Positions 33,541 to 41,891 of a stretch of DNA of 64,000 nucleotides are shown here, piece after piece. A program made the position numbers and the translations under genes. The notes below the pieces were generated by a model. The model did no database searches, was not told the origin of the DNA, and was given only the letters and a program-made list of their open reading frames with translations. This DNA is from Kitasatospora sp. NBC_00374 (GTDB taxonomy: Bacteria; Actinomycetota; Actinomycetes; Streptomycetales; Streptomycetaceae), in NCBI RefSeq assembly GCF_041434935.1, contig NZ_CP107964.1, positions 3,782,001 to 3,846,000 on the forward strand, given 5' to 3'. Each line of letters starts with the position of its first letter. Position 1 is the first letter of the stretch.

Positions 33541-36500
33541 ACAGCCCGCACCCCGACGCCTCCGGGCCGCGGGCAATCGCTGCCGGCCGGGACATCGGCA
33601 CCGCCATCACCGGCGACGTGCTCACGCTGCCAGCGGATATCCTCAGCGCGGCCCGCGACGTTCCGGCGCCCCCCGGACTCTCCAACCTTGCGCCATATCC
33701 GCTGTGCCTGGGCCGTGAGGATGCCCTGGCCTGGCTTCGTGCCGCCCTTACCGAAGCGAGTGGGAGCGCGATCACGCAGGCATCGACCGTGCACGGCCTG
33801 GGCGGCGTCGGCAAGACCACCCTGGCCCTCGCCTACGCCCACCGGCACCGCCAGGACTACACCGTCATCTGGTGGATCAACGCAGACTCGCCTACCCGCA
33901 TCGAACAGTCCCTCGCAGACCTCGCGCTACGGCTCTTCACGGCCTGGGCCGGTCATGCCTCACAGGCCGAGCGGGCCGCCTGGGCGATGACCTGGCTGCA
34001 ATGGCACCCCGGCTGGCTACTGATCTTCGACAATGTCGCGAGCCCTGCGGACGTGAACAGTTATCTCGGCGCGCTCAGCGGGGGCCACGAGCTGATCAGC
34101 AGCCGCCGCGCAACCGGCTGGCCCCACACCATCCGCACCTACCCACTCAGCACCCTCGGCCCCGACGAGGCAGCCGAGGTGCTCTGCACATACGCCCTGG
34201 CAGGCACTCCACCCACCACACGCCAACTCCAGGAAGCAAAAACACTGGTCGCCGAACTGGGCAACCTCCCCTTCGCCCTGGAACAGGCTGGCGCCTATCT
34301 CCACCAACACCCCACCATCGGCATCGACGCCTACCGGCGACGCCTGCCTGCGAACCTGGACAAGGCCGCCGAGGGCACCGACGCCGAGCGCACCATCGCC
34401 CGCATCTGGACCCAGACCCTCCGATCCCTCACCGCCCGCGACCCACTCTCCGTCGCCGTCCTGCGCACACTGGCGTGGCTCGCTCCCGATGACCTCCCGA
34501 TCAGCCTTCTCGAAACCTCGGGTGTGGCCACCGAGGAGCTCGACGAAGCCCTTGGCCTTCTGTCCTCCTACAGCATGGCCACGGTGACCCAGCACACGGT
34601 CAGCGTTCACCGACTTCTTCAGGCTGTCCTCCGCTCAACCGCACCGGCCGAGCCCGACGGATCGCCCGAGGGCCGCCACACAGCCGAAGAAGCGATCGCC
34701 CGGGCCCTCGCACCGTTCGATGCTCCCGAGACCGGCTTAGCCACGGCGTGGGACCGCCTGATGCCGCAACTGATCGCACTCGCCTCCACCAGGCCGGCGG
34801 AACATCACAGCGACCGCGCGGCCGACTTCTACCACACCGCAGCCCAACACCTGCGCGGCCAGGGCCATGATGCCCGCACCATCCCGCTCCGACAGGCCAC
34901 TCTCGCCCAGTGCGAGCAGGTCCTCGGCGACACCCACCCCGACACCCTGGCCAGCCGGGGCAACCTCGCCGGCGCCTACGAGTCAGCTGGCGACCTGGAC
35001 CGTGCCATCCCGCTCTACGAGACCACCCTCACCCAGTGCGAGCAGGTTCTCGGCGACACCCACCCCCACACCCTGAGCAGCCGCAACAACCTCGCCGGCG
35101 CCTACGAATCAGCTGGCGACCTGGACCGTGCCATCCCGCTCTACGAGACCACCCTCACCCAGTACGAGCAGGTCCTCGGCGACACCCACCCCGACACCCT
35201 GAGCAGCCGCAACAACCTCGCCTACGCCTACCAGTCGGCCGGGGACCTGGACCGCGCCATCCCCCTCTACGAGACCACCCTCACCCAGTACGAGCAGGTT
35301 CTCGGCGACACCCACCCCGACACCCTGAGCAGCCGCAACAACCTCGCCGGCGCCTACGAATCAGCTGGCGACCTGGACCGTGCCATCCCGCTCTACGAGA
35401 CCACCCTCACCCAGTACGAGCAGGTCCTCGGCGACACCCACCCCCACACCCTGACCAGCCGGGGCAACCTCGCCTACGCCTACCAGTCGGCCGGGGACCT
35501 GGACCGCGCCATCCCCCTCCACGAGACCACCCTCACCCAGTACGAGCAGGTCCTCGGCGACACCCACCCCGACACCCTGAGCAGCCGCAACAACCTCGCC
35601 TACGCCTACCAGTCGGCCGGGGACCTGGACCGCGCCATCCCCCTCCACGAGACCACCCTCACCCAGTACGAGCAGGTCCTCGGCGACACCCACCCCGACA
35701 CCCTGACCAGCCGGGGCAACCTCGCCTACGCCTACCAGTCGGCCGGGGACCTGGACCGCGCCATCCCCCTCCACGAGACCACCCTCACCCAGCGCGAGCA
35801 GGTCCTCGGCGACACCCACCCCGACACCCTGAGCAGCCGCAACAACCTCGCCCGCGCCTACGAATCGGCGGGCGACCTGGACCGCGCCATCCCGCTCTAC
35901 GAAACCGCCCTCACCCAGCGCGAGCAGGTCCTCGGCGACACCCACCCCCACACCCTGACCAGCCGGGGCAACCTCGCCTACGCCTACCAGTCGGCCGGGG
36001 ACCTGGACCGCGCCATCCCCCTCCACGAGACCACCCTCACCCAGTACGAGCAGGTCCTCGGCGACACCCACCCCGCCACCCTGACCAGCCGCAACAACCT
36101 CGCCTACGCCTACCAAGCGGCCGGGGACCTGGACCGCGCCATCCCCCTCCACGAGACCACCCTCACCCAGCGCGAGCAGGTCCTCGGCGACACCCACCCC
36201 GACACCCTGACCAGCCGCAACAACCTCGCCTACGCCTACCAGTCTGCGGGCGACCTGGACCGCGCCATCCCCCTCTACGAAACCGCTCTTGCCAAGTGCG
36301 AGCAGGTCCTCGGCGACACCCACCCCGCCACCCTGACCAGCCGCAACAACCTCGCCCGCGCCTACCAAGCGGCCGGGGACCTCGACCGCGCCATCCCCCT
36401 CTACGAAACCGTCCTTGCCCAGCGCGAACAGGTTCTCGGCGACACCCACCCCCAAGTACTGACCAGCCGCAACAACCTCGCCACCGCCTATCAAGCAGCC

Positions 36501-36770
36501 GGGGATCTGGACCGCGCCATCCCTCTACTTGAAACCACCCTCGCCCAGCGCGAGCGGGTCCTCGGCGACACCAACCCTCACACTCTGGCTAGCCGCAACA
36601 ACCTCGCCCGCGCTTACCAGGCAGCTGGGGACCTGGACCGCGCCATCTCCCTCTACGAAACCGTCATCACACAGTGCGAGCAGGTTCTCGGAAAGACCCA
36701 CCCTCACACGCTAACCACGCGCAAAAGCCTTGCCTCGGCCAGGAAAGCAGCAGCCAGCGCTGGAGGGTGA
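33537..36770 (+). CDS. NB-ARC-TPR protein with N-terminal signalling motif (NLR-like, cassette 2)
   Basis: 1077 aa. ATG at 33537 overlaps the partner stop (ATGA), so the two are coupled. Short N-terminal motif (9-27), NB-ARC ATPase (about 55-340: Walker A GLGGVGKTT 87-95, Walker B LLIFDN 161-166, LPFALEQAG), a winged-helix/linker region (about 340-455), then 14 complete and one partial 42-residue TPR (EQVLGDTHPDTL...NLAYAYQSAGDLDRAIPL). It has no TIR or other catalytic N-terminal domain; the effector is presumably the adjacent protein recruited through the shared motif. Codon 401 is TTA (34737-34739). Proposed role: phage or element surveillance leading to abortive infection, inferred from architecture. 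Confidence 0.88.
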   Translation: MNSPHPDASGPRAIAAGRDIGTAITGDVLTLPADILSAARDVPAPPGLSNLAPYPLCLGREDALAWLRAALTEASGSAITQASTVHGLGGVGKTTLALAYAHRHRQDYTVIWWINADSPTRIEQSLADLALRLFTAWAGHASQAERAAWAMTWLQWHPGWLLIFDNVASPADVNSYLGALSGGHELISSRRATGWPHTIRTYPLSTLGPDEAAEVLCTYALAGTPPTTRQLQEAKTLVAELGNLPFALEQAGAYLHQHPTIGIDAYRRRLPANLDKAAEGTDAERTIARIWTQTLRSLTARDPLSVAVLRTLAWLAPDDLPISLLETSGVATEELDEALGLLSSYSMATVTQHTVSVHRLLQAVLRSTAPAEPDGSPEGRHTAEEAIARALAPFDAPETGLATAWDRLMPQLIALASTRPAEHHSDRAADFYHTAAQHLRGQGHDARTIPLRQATLAQCEQVLGDTHPDTLASRGNLAGAYESAGDLDRAIPLYETTLTQCEQVLGDTHPHTLSSRNNLAGAYESAGDLDRAIPLYETTLTQYEQVLGDTHPDTLSSRNNLAYAYQSAGDLDRAIPLYETTLTQYEQVLGDTHPDTLSSRNNLAGAYESAGDLDRAIPLYETTLTQYEQVLGDTHPHTLTSRGNLAYAYQSAGDLDRAIPLHETTLTQYEQVLGDTHPDTLSSRNNLAYAYQSAGDLDRAIPLHETTLTQYEQVLGDTHPDTLTSRGNLAYAYQSAGDLDRAIPLHETTLTQREQVLGDTHPDTLSSRNNLARAYESAGDLDRAIPLYETALTQREQVLGDTHPHTLTSRGNLAYAYQSAGDLDRAIPLHETTLTQYEQVLGDTHPATLTSRNNLAYAYQAAGDLDRAIPLHETTLTQREQVLGDTHPDTLTSRNNLAYAYQSAGDLDRAIPLYETALAKCEQVLGDTHPATLTSRNNLARAYQAAGDLDRAIPLYETVLAQREQVLGDTHPQVLTSRNNLATAYQAAGDLDRAIPLLETTLAQRERVLGDTNPHTLASRNNLARAYQAAGDLDRAISLYETVITQCEQVLGKTHPHTLTTRKSLASARKAAASAGG
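34914..36768 (+). repeat. 126-bp TPR-coding repeats, cassette 2
   Basis: Fourteen full units of exactly 126 bp from 34914 to 36677, then a partial unit. Long stretches are identical between units, with variation concentrated at a few codons (for example GAYES/YAYQS/RAYQA and LYET/LHET). The last three units are more divergent. Such arrays expand and contract easily. Confidence 0.95.
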
Positions 36771-36796
36771 ACCTGGGCTTCCGCTTGACTGCCGGC

Positions 36797-36829
36797 TTTA
36801 CAGACCGCGTAACGAATCGCTCTGACCTG
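36797..36829 (+). repeat. att-arm repeat R3
   Basis: Third copy of the element att arm (TTTACAGACCGCG ... CTCTGACCTG), 26 bp after NLR 2 and with the same 3' flank from the stop codon as after NLR 1. No NLR gene follows; instead palindrome module A begins 66 bp later. It closes the cassette array. Confidence 0.8.
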
Positions 36830-36894
36830 GACATTCATCCCGCCCGGGGCACGCCATCCCACAGGTGCCCCATGGTCAACCGAACCGGAGGTAG

Positions 36895-37052
36895 AGCTGG
36901 AACACCCATGGGTGTTCCAGCTGTCCCCGCCAGGCCGGACGGGGCCGGTGGCACCTGTCCGGGCACTGTCCGGTCCATTCTCCCAGCTCAGAGCCGGTGA
37001 CCGGACAGCCGGACAGCCGGACAGTAGCCCCCTGGGCATTGGTGGTCCGGCC
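36895..37052 (+). promoter_or_regulatory. Palindrome/iteron module A
   Basis: A perfect 28-bp palindrome (36895-36922, half-site AGCTGGAACACCCA) is followed by two CTGTCCGG octamers, a spacer, then three CCGGACAG octamers and CCCCTGGGCA. The same order occurs in module B (41892-42043), upstream of the GntR gene. No gene directly follows module A, so it looks like a stranded copy of the regulator's control region. Confidence 0.75.
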
Positions 37053-37175
37053 TACTGGCCGACCCCGCTCAGGGCACTCAAGTGATCCAGATGCGCAAGG
37101 GCATGCAGCGACACAGTGGCAGGTGTGATGCTGATCCGCTGACCCGGCGCCTTCGTTCGCGTGTCCGACCTGGCG

Positions 37176-37277
37176 TTACAGCACCTGCAGGTTCTTCCGC
37201 AGCTCGAACGGCGTCACCTCGGAGCGGTACTCCTCCCACTCCTGCCACTTGTTGCGCAGGAACTGACGAAGCCTCTG
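37176..37277 (-). pseudogene. 3' fragment of a glutamine synthetase-like gene
   Basis: The minus strand encodes 33 codons ending in TAA whose translation includes NKWQEWEEYRSEV, then TPFELRKNL and QVL. This looks like the extreme C-terminus of actinobacterial glutamine synthetase-like (GlnA-family) proteins. Homology is lost upstream of 37277. It is a gene scar, presumably left by an earlier recombination that brought foreign DNA into the element. Confidence 0.65.
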
Positions 37278-37651
37278 GCCGACCTATAGCTTCCCTCCAT
37301 CCTGGATCTCTGACCTGCGGTTGAGCCGTCAGTGCCTGTCATCGGCGGTTGCCCTCGACTCCCCCCGCACGGCCCACAGACGGCCCGGGCTCGGCCCCTC
37401 GATGCGAACTACCGGCGAGGCGGCCGCTGAGGTGTCCCGCCGTGGTCCGCGCGCCTGCTGCGGCCGCCGGAGGCCACCCGCGATCGCCACGGTTGCTGTA
37501 CCTCGCCGCTGTACAGCACGCACGGCCCGCGGCCATGGCCCGCGCGGCAGCGGCGCCAGCAGCCTTACAGGCCGCCCGACACTCGACACAGGACGTGGTC
37601 CGGATCGTGAACCAGAGCGGCGGTCCAGGGTCGCCGAGTGGTACCGGCGGC
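37278..37651. other. Gene-poor decayed region
   Basis: Several frames are open because of GC content, but none has a ribosome site or recognisable product. A Cys/Ala-rich minus-strand frame around 37480-37600 may be residual coding DNA. I see no RNA gene or terminator. Confidence 0.4.
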
Positions 37652-38332
37652 CTATGCCTCCGGGCCCGAGACAGGCGGCACAATCAGCACGGCTTTTGGG
37701 GTGACCGCTTCGGCGATCGCGGCGATCAGTCCATCCGAGTTCGCCACAAGCCACCGCGAGAAGGCTTCCCCCAGGGCGATCCCCATCGTGTCCGGGACGC
37801 TGACCTCATGGTGGTACAGCCAGTCGCTGAAGGCCTTGCCCACTCCCTCTGCGGTTGCCTCACGCTGCTTGCTCACATGGTCTCCAGACGATGCGATGTG
37901 AGGGCTCTCAGTGCGCAGGGGCCTGCGACCTACTTGCGACTGTTCCAGGGGCTCTGCGGCGCCTTCTGCGGGCAACAGCGCGCCCCACGCTCGGTCAGTG
38001 TGAAGTTCCTTCCAGACCTTAGGCGCGATGGTCCTCGGGTCAACGCCCTCGCTGGGCGTTCCGACCTTGTAGACACCATCTGGGTCTTCGGATCGGTCAT
38101 GCGCCTTGACCCAGAAAACGCGCCTCGCAAAGGAACCAGGCACGTCACCGCTCGGTGCGGTCGCTCCGAGCATCGCATAGCCGACGCGGCGCCCTGGCCC
38201 CTGCCATGGCACGGGGCGACGCCGTGTGCCGGCAGTCAGCACTAGTCGCTCGCGGACGTAGTCGAACGCCTCCGCCCCCTCCGTCCAGACGATGCCGTCC
38301 GCATGTTCGATGGCACCTGGATCTCTGTTCAT
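37652..38332 (-). CDS. Hypothetical protein in passenger block
   Basis: 226 aa from ATG at 38330-38332, preceded by a strong GGGAGGGGAG. No family recognised. It starts with a short acidic segment, has a central region rich in charged residues (VGYAMLG, FWVKAHDRSEDPDG) and a C-terminal half with two similar amphipathic stretches (GVGKAFSDWLYHH and ALGEAFSRWLVAN) that suggest an internal repeat. No signal peptide or membrane segment. It is flanked by modules A and B, so it belongs to the accreted cargo. Confidence 0.6.
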   Translation of the reverse strand: MNRDPGAIEHADGIVWTEGAEAFDYVRERLVLTAGTRRRPVPWQGPGRRVGYAMLGATAPSGDVPGSFARRVFWVKAHDRSEDPDGVYKVGTPSEGVDPRTIAPKVWKELHTDRAWGALLPAEGAAEPLEQSQVGRRPLRTESPHIASSGDHVSKQREATAEGVGKAFSDWLYHHEVSVPDTMGIALGEAFSRWLVANSDGLIAAIAEAVTPKAVLIVPPVSGPEA

Positions 38333-38666
38333 ACGCTCCCCTCCCAGACAAGCAGCCTTGCCGGACTGCCCACTGGGTTCAGCTCGCAACCACGCGGGGG
38401 CGCGGAACTTTCAACTCCTTTGTCCCGAATGAGGTCCGGGCCGGTAGTCGACGTGCTTTGATCGACGGCCTCCCTGGTCAGAGCGTTGCTCTGCGTTGGT
38501 CTCGGTCGTGCCGAAGTGGTCTTGTCCCAAGATCTTCTCCCAGGGTTGCCCCAGGGGCCTACCTGGGAGCGGTCGGATGCCGGGCGACTCCGACGGACGC
38601 GCTCACAGCGCACCAGTCCGATCCTCATAGCACAATTATCCACATGCCTACCGCCGGGAGATCTAC
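38333..38666. other. Intergenic region between divergent cargo genes
   Basis: 334 bp separate two divergent genes. On the minus strand GATAAT occurs near 38633-38640, a possible -10 for the leftward gene. No further feature recognised. Confidence 0.35.
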
Positions 38667-39128
38667 ATGAATGTGACCGCGTGGATAGCCACAGTGGGCC
38701 TGCTAGCTGGCATCTGGCAACTCTGGGCCTTGACGCAACAAGCTAAAGAACTGGCGAAACAGACAGCGTCCAACACTGAAGCAATGCGCGCTTCGGTATA
38801 TATGAACGTGTCGCAGATGATGATAGAGATAGACCGAATTTTCCTCGAGAGACCTCAGTTGCGCGCAGAGTTTTACGGGGGGAGGGATGGCGATGTGGAT
38901 CGCCAAGAGCCTCAAGCTGCGGCAGAATTGATGATGGACTTCATTGACTGTCTAATCAATGAAGAGGGGCACATGTCGGACGGACTGAGCGTATACTGGA
39001 AGAATTATTTTGATGATCTAATGCGACACAGCGGCGCTCTTCAGGATTTCTGGCGCAAGCATAGGGACTGGTATGGCGAGGCGGTACGAGCGGAGATGGA
39101 CCGGGCTTTGGAGAAAGCCCAGTCATAG
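38667..39128 (+). CDS. Membrane-anchored small protein, DUF6082-like
   Basis: 153 aa. ATG with GGGAG upstream. One N-terminal transmembrane helix (about 4-24, WIATVGLLAGIWQLWAL), then a soluble helical domain with SVYMNVSQMMIEIDRIFLERPQLRAEFYGG, which from memory resembles DUF6082 proteins of Streptomyces. GC content and codon use are clearly lower than the surrounding core (AT-rich third positions), indicating separate acquisition. Function unknown; it could be a sensor or immunity-type protein. Confidence 0.7.
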   Translation: MNVTAWIATVGLLAGIWQLWALTQQAKELAKQTASNTEAMRASVYMNVSQMMIEIDRIFLERPQLRAEFYGGRDGDVDRQEPQAAAELMMDFIDCLINEEGHMSDGLSVYWKNYFDDLMRHSGALQDFWRKHRDWYGEAVRAEMDRALEKAQS

Positions 39129-39489
39129 GCTGACGATGATTGATTCATGGTGCAGCCTCGCCGCCCTCTGGAGGTGTGGAGAATTGGGACTTAGCGCCAT
39201 CTCGCCCTGCCGACTGATCGACTGCAGTAACCTCTACGCGCCTTGAGACCTGTGGAGAGTGTCTTTCTCACCTCGGCCATAGCCCCTGTACGGCTGATGC
39301 CCTGCTCTACTCCAGCGCGTTGGCTAGGTCCGCTGGGTCTAGCAGCTCAGTCGGAGCGCCCCGACCAGCGACGAGGGCCAGCTCCCGAATCGTCGCCTGA
39401 AGAATTGGCGCCGGAGACGCTTCGAACGCACGTGGCCGCTAGGGGTGTGCGGTGCTCGTACCCCTGCTCAACCCGCATGCGTCGGCGCC
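39129..39489. other. Intergenic region, convergent cargo genes
   Basis: 361 bp between convergent stops. No hairpin with a U-tract, no tRNA and no supported open frame seen. Confidence 0.4.
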
Positions 39490-40863
39490 CTAAGGACCCT
39501 CGTCTTGGGGACGCACTGACGATGCTTGTCTGATCCGCTCTTGCACCTGCTGATTCGAGGCCAGTGATGCAGGCAGCACTGTTCTGTCCGAAATCTGAGC
39601 CACAAGGACCTGTTTGACTGCCAGGCCTATGGCATGGCTCAAGTCGGCTGTACGTAGGTCGGCGTTGTCTAGGAACGCCTCGTCCAGCCGCGTGCGCTCC
39701 AGACAAGCACCGTTCAGGATCGCGCCCTCTAGGTGCGCCTCGTCCAGCCTCGCGCCCTCCAGATGCGCATTGCTCAGCCTTGCGCCCTCCAGACGGGCTT
39801 CATACAGTTTCGCGTCCTCGAGATGGGCATTGCGTAGGTTCACGCGCTCCAGATGGGCGCCATGCAGTGATGCGTTCTTCAGATAGGCCCCAACTAGGTG
39901 TGCGTCCTCCGCATGGGCACCGTCCAGGATCGCGCCCTCAAGGTGGGCCTCGTGCAGCTTTACGCCCTCCAGATTGGAACCAACCAGATCGGCGCGCTCT
40001 AGATGGGCCTGGCGCAGGAATGCGCGCGCCATATGCGCGCCCCGCAGCGTGGCGCCCTCGAGATGGGTGCCCGGCAGTGCGGCGTCCGCCAGGTGAACGC
40101 CCCGCAGGTCAGCGCGCTCCAGATGGGCATCCCGCAGGTTGGCGCCCTCGAGACGGGCAGCAAGTAGGTTCGCATCCTGTAGGTGGGCGCCGCGAAGGTC
40201 AGCGCGCTCCAGATGGGCATTCCGCAGATCTACATGCTCCAGATGGGCATCCCGCAAATTGGCGCGCTCCAAGTGGGCGCCGAGGAGGTTGGCGCGCTCC
40301 AGCCGCGCTCCGGAGAGATTGGCCCCCCTCAGGTGGGCCTTGGACAGGTCAAGCGCGAATGGCTCGTGACGCTTAGGACGCCGGCCGAGCACGGTCAGCG
40401 CGGCCTGGACGTCGGCGGTGGGCGTGATCGAATTCTGCGCGGACGCACGTTCCCGGACGAAAGCCGCTAGCACCTCCAGCACGGTCGAATGGTCCTTGGC
40501 CGAGTCGCGCATGATCCGTTCCAGGGCGTAGATCCCTCCCAAGCGAACCTCGATCACAGCGGAGCCAAGCTGCTCAACTGCCTTGGTGAAACGATCGGTG
40601 ACGTGCCCTTCTCTGCTCAGATGTAGCGTTCGGGCAGTGAAGATCAAGCCGACCAGTGCCACTAGAGCAGCGCTGATTGCCACCACTGCCTGGCGGAAAC
40701 CTGTAACTGCTGTTGCCTGTGCCGGTTCCAATCCGGCCAGATGAGCGCGTTCGAAATACCAAGGGCCGCGGACCAGCAACCAACTGAAGCCCGCTAGCAC
40801 GGCCAACCCGACCACGCCCGCCAGCAACCCAGATACGAGCTTGCGACGCCAACTGCGACCCAT
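39490..40863 (-). CDS. Membrane protein with long pentapeptide-repeat domain
   Basis: 457 aa from ATG at 40861-40863 (GGGCAGGTG just upstream). Two transmembrane helices (about 10-32 and 55-78) enclose a short loop, then a linker (TDRFTKAVEQLGS...GGIYALERI) typical of actinobacterial pentapeptide proteins. About 270 residues of A(D/N)LxxAxL pentapeptides then form a right-handed beta helix, ending in a short tail. The TDRF/YALERI linker is common in this family. Role uncertain: membrane-tethered scaffold or nucleic-acid mimic. It sits in the cargo block, on the opposite strand to most core genes. Confidence 0.85.
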   Translation of the reverse strand: MGRSWRRKLVSGLLAGVVGLAVLAGFSWLLVRGPWYFERAHLAGLEPAQATAVTGFRQAVVAISAALVALVGLIFTARTLHLSREGHVTDRFTKAVEQLGSAVIEVRLGGIYALERIMRDSAKDHSTVLEVLAAFVRERASAQNSITPTADVQAALTVLGRRPKRHEPFALDLSKAHLRGANLSGARLERANLLGAHLERANLRDAHLEHVDLRNAHLERADLRGAHLQDANLLAARLEGANLRDAHLERADLRGVHLADAALPGTHLEGATLRGAHMARAFLRQAHLERADLVGSNLEGVKLHEAHLEGAILDGAHAEDAHLVGAYLKNASLHGAHLERVNLRNAHLEDAKLYEARLEGARLSNAHLEGARLDEAHLEGAILNGACLERTRLDEAFLDNADLRTADLSHAIGLAVKQVLVAQISDRTVLPASLASNQQVQERIRQASSVRPQDEGP

Positions 40864-40939
40864 CACCTGCCCAGGACACCGGGTTCGAAGCAATACGGCA
40901 CATCAATGCGTCCAACTGGGCCTACCCCTATCGGTGGGC

Positions 40940-41137
40940 TCAAGTGTCGCAGTAGGGATGACGGCGGCACCGGACCCGTGCTGACTCCGGGGGGGCGGGG
41001 CACCTAGCCACCATTCCCTGTGGGTTCCCGCCCTCTCCTGGCCGAACGGGCATGCAAGGGCCACGAAGCGGGCCGGTCGGCTCCCCCAACAACCTACGAA
41101 GCTGCTCGACCGCCCTAGAGTTCTGCGGGACGGTCAC
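40940..41137 (-). CDS. Possible small protein
   Basis: 65 aa from GTG at 41135-41137 with GAGAGGCG upstream. The N-terminal 30 residues (QNSRAVEQLRRLLGEP) look like a genuine helix; the rest is Pro/Arg-rich and uninformative. No family recognised. It could equally be a chance frame. Confidence 0.3.
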   Translation of the reverse strand: MTVPQNSRAVEQLRRLLGEPTGPLRGPCMPVRPGEGGNPQGMVARCPAPPESARVRCRRHPYCDT

Positions 41138-41289
41138 TGAGCGCCTCTCGGCTTGGCCGGCCGCCCAGGATCAGTCAGGGGCTGACGGCGCCGCCCCAAC
41201 CAGTTAGGAAAGATCCTTACGGAGGCGTTTCACCCTCATGCGCTAAGGGTGGTGGAGCGGTCTTGGCCGGTGTCCTGTCTGGTCTGGGT

Positions 41290-41384
41290 CCGAGCATGAT
41301 CGGGGGGCCGTAAGCTGTTGCGACTCGGTCAGGGCTTTTGGGCCTGACCGCAATGTGGCCGAGTGGCCCCCCGGTCTTGCTCGG
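41290..41384. ncRNA. Highly structured element, RNA or single-strand DNA
   Basis: Four nested stems fold this stretch into one rod: CCGAGCA/TGCTCGG (41290/41378), CGGGGGGCC/GGCCCCCCG (41301/41365), ACTCGG/CCGAGT (41323/41359) and an apical GGTCAGG/CCTGACC hairpin (41327/41343), the last two overlapping by two bases. There is no open frame with a ribosome site. Alternatives are a structured small RNA, a single-strand replication origin or a transfer/nicking site. Function is inferred from structure alone. Confidence 0.5.
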
Positions 41385-41891
41385 TGCGGGTCCCGGGCCT
41401 GGCAGGTGGGTAAAACCGCGGAGCCGCCCGCCCCAGCCACGGCGGGGTTGGTTTTGAGCTCTACCTTCGGCACCCTTCTCCGCCGCGCGGGTGTGAAGTC
41501 TGGACCTTGTCCGTCTCTGCCCCGGCCTTAGCTTTCCGCCCCTCGGGCGCGGCCGACGACGGCGAAGCCCCAGCCGGGGCGAAGACAGGAGGCGGGGCGC
41601 GCGCCGGAGGACGGCCGGCGCCGCCGCGCATCGCGCGGCACCCCGAACCTTGTGTGAGGCTGCTTACCAGTCAGTTCAGGAGGCTGGGAATCTTCGCCGG
41701 TATCTCCGATGCCGCCGTGATGCGCCTTCCCCCTCCGGCTCCGCCCCTCGCCCGCGCCGCGGCACGCGGCGCCTTGATGAAGTAGCGAAACTTGTAACAG
41801 CCTTGTCTCGCAAGGTCAGAGGTCGTCTGGGCATTCGCAGCAATTCGCGTGCCCCCGACGCCGACTCCACGGCCCGTAAGTTACGGCTTCG
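41385..41891. other. Non-coding region between structured element and module B
   Basis: About 500 bp with open frames only on GC grounds. No family, hairpin with U-tract or tRNA recognised. Confidence 0.4.

Noticed and set aside
34910..36532. Pro/Arg/His-rich repeated open frame within NLR 2
   Set aside because: It is a shifted reading of the TPR repeats. The TPR frame gives a consistent 42-residue fold and contains NB-ARC motifs upstream.
34914..36677. Possible CRISPR array from regular repeats
   Set aside because: Units are 126 bp with no distinct spacers, in frame and coding for TPRs; no cas genes nearby.
36797..36829. R3 as a tRNA gene fragment
   Set aside because: Only TTTACAG is shared with tRNA-Tyr. 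The rest matches the element arm, so it is an att-arm copy, not tRNA.
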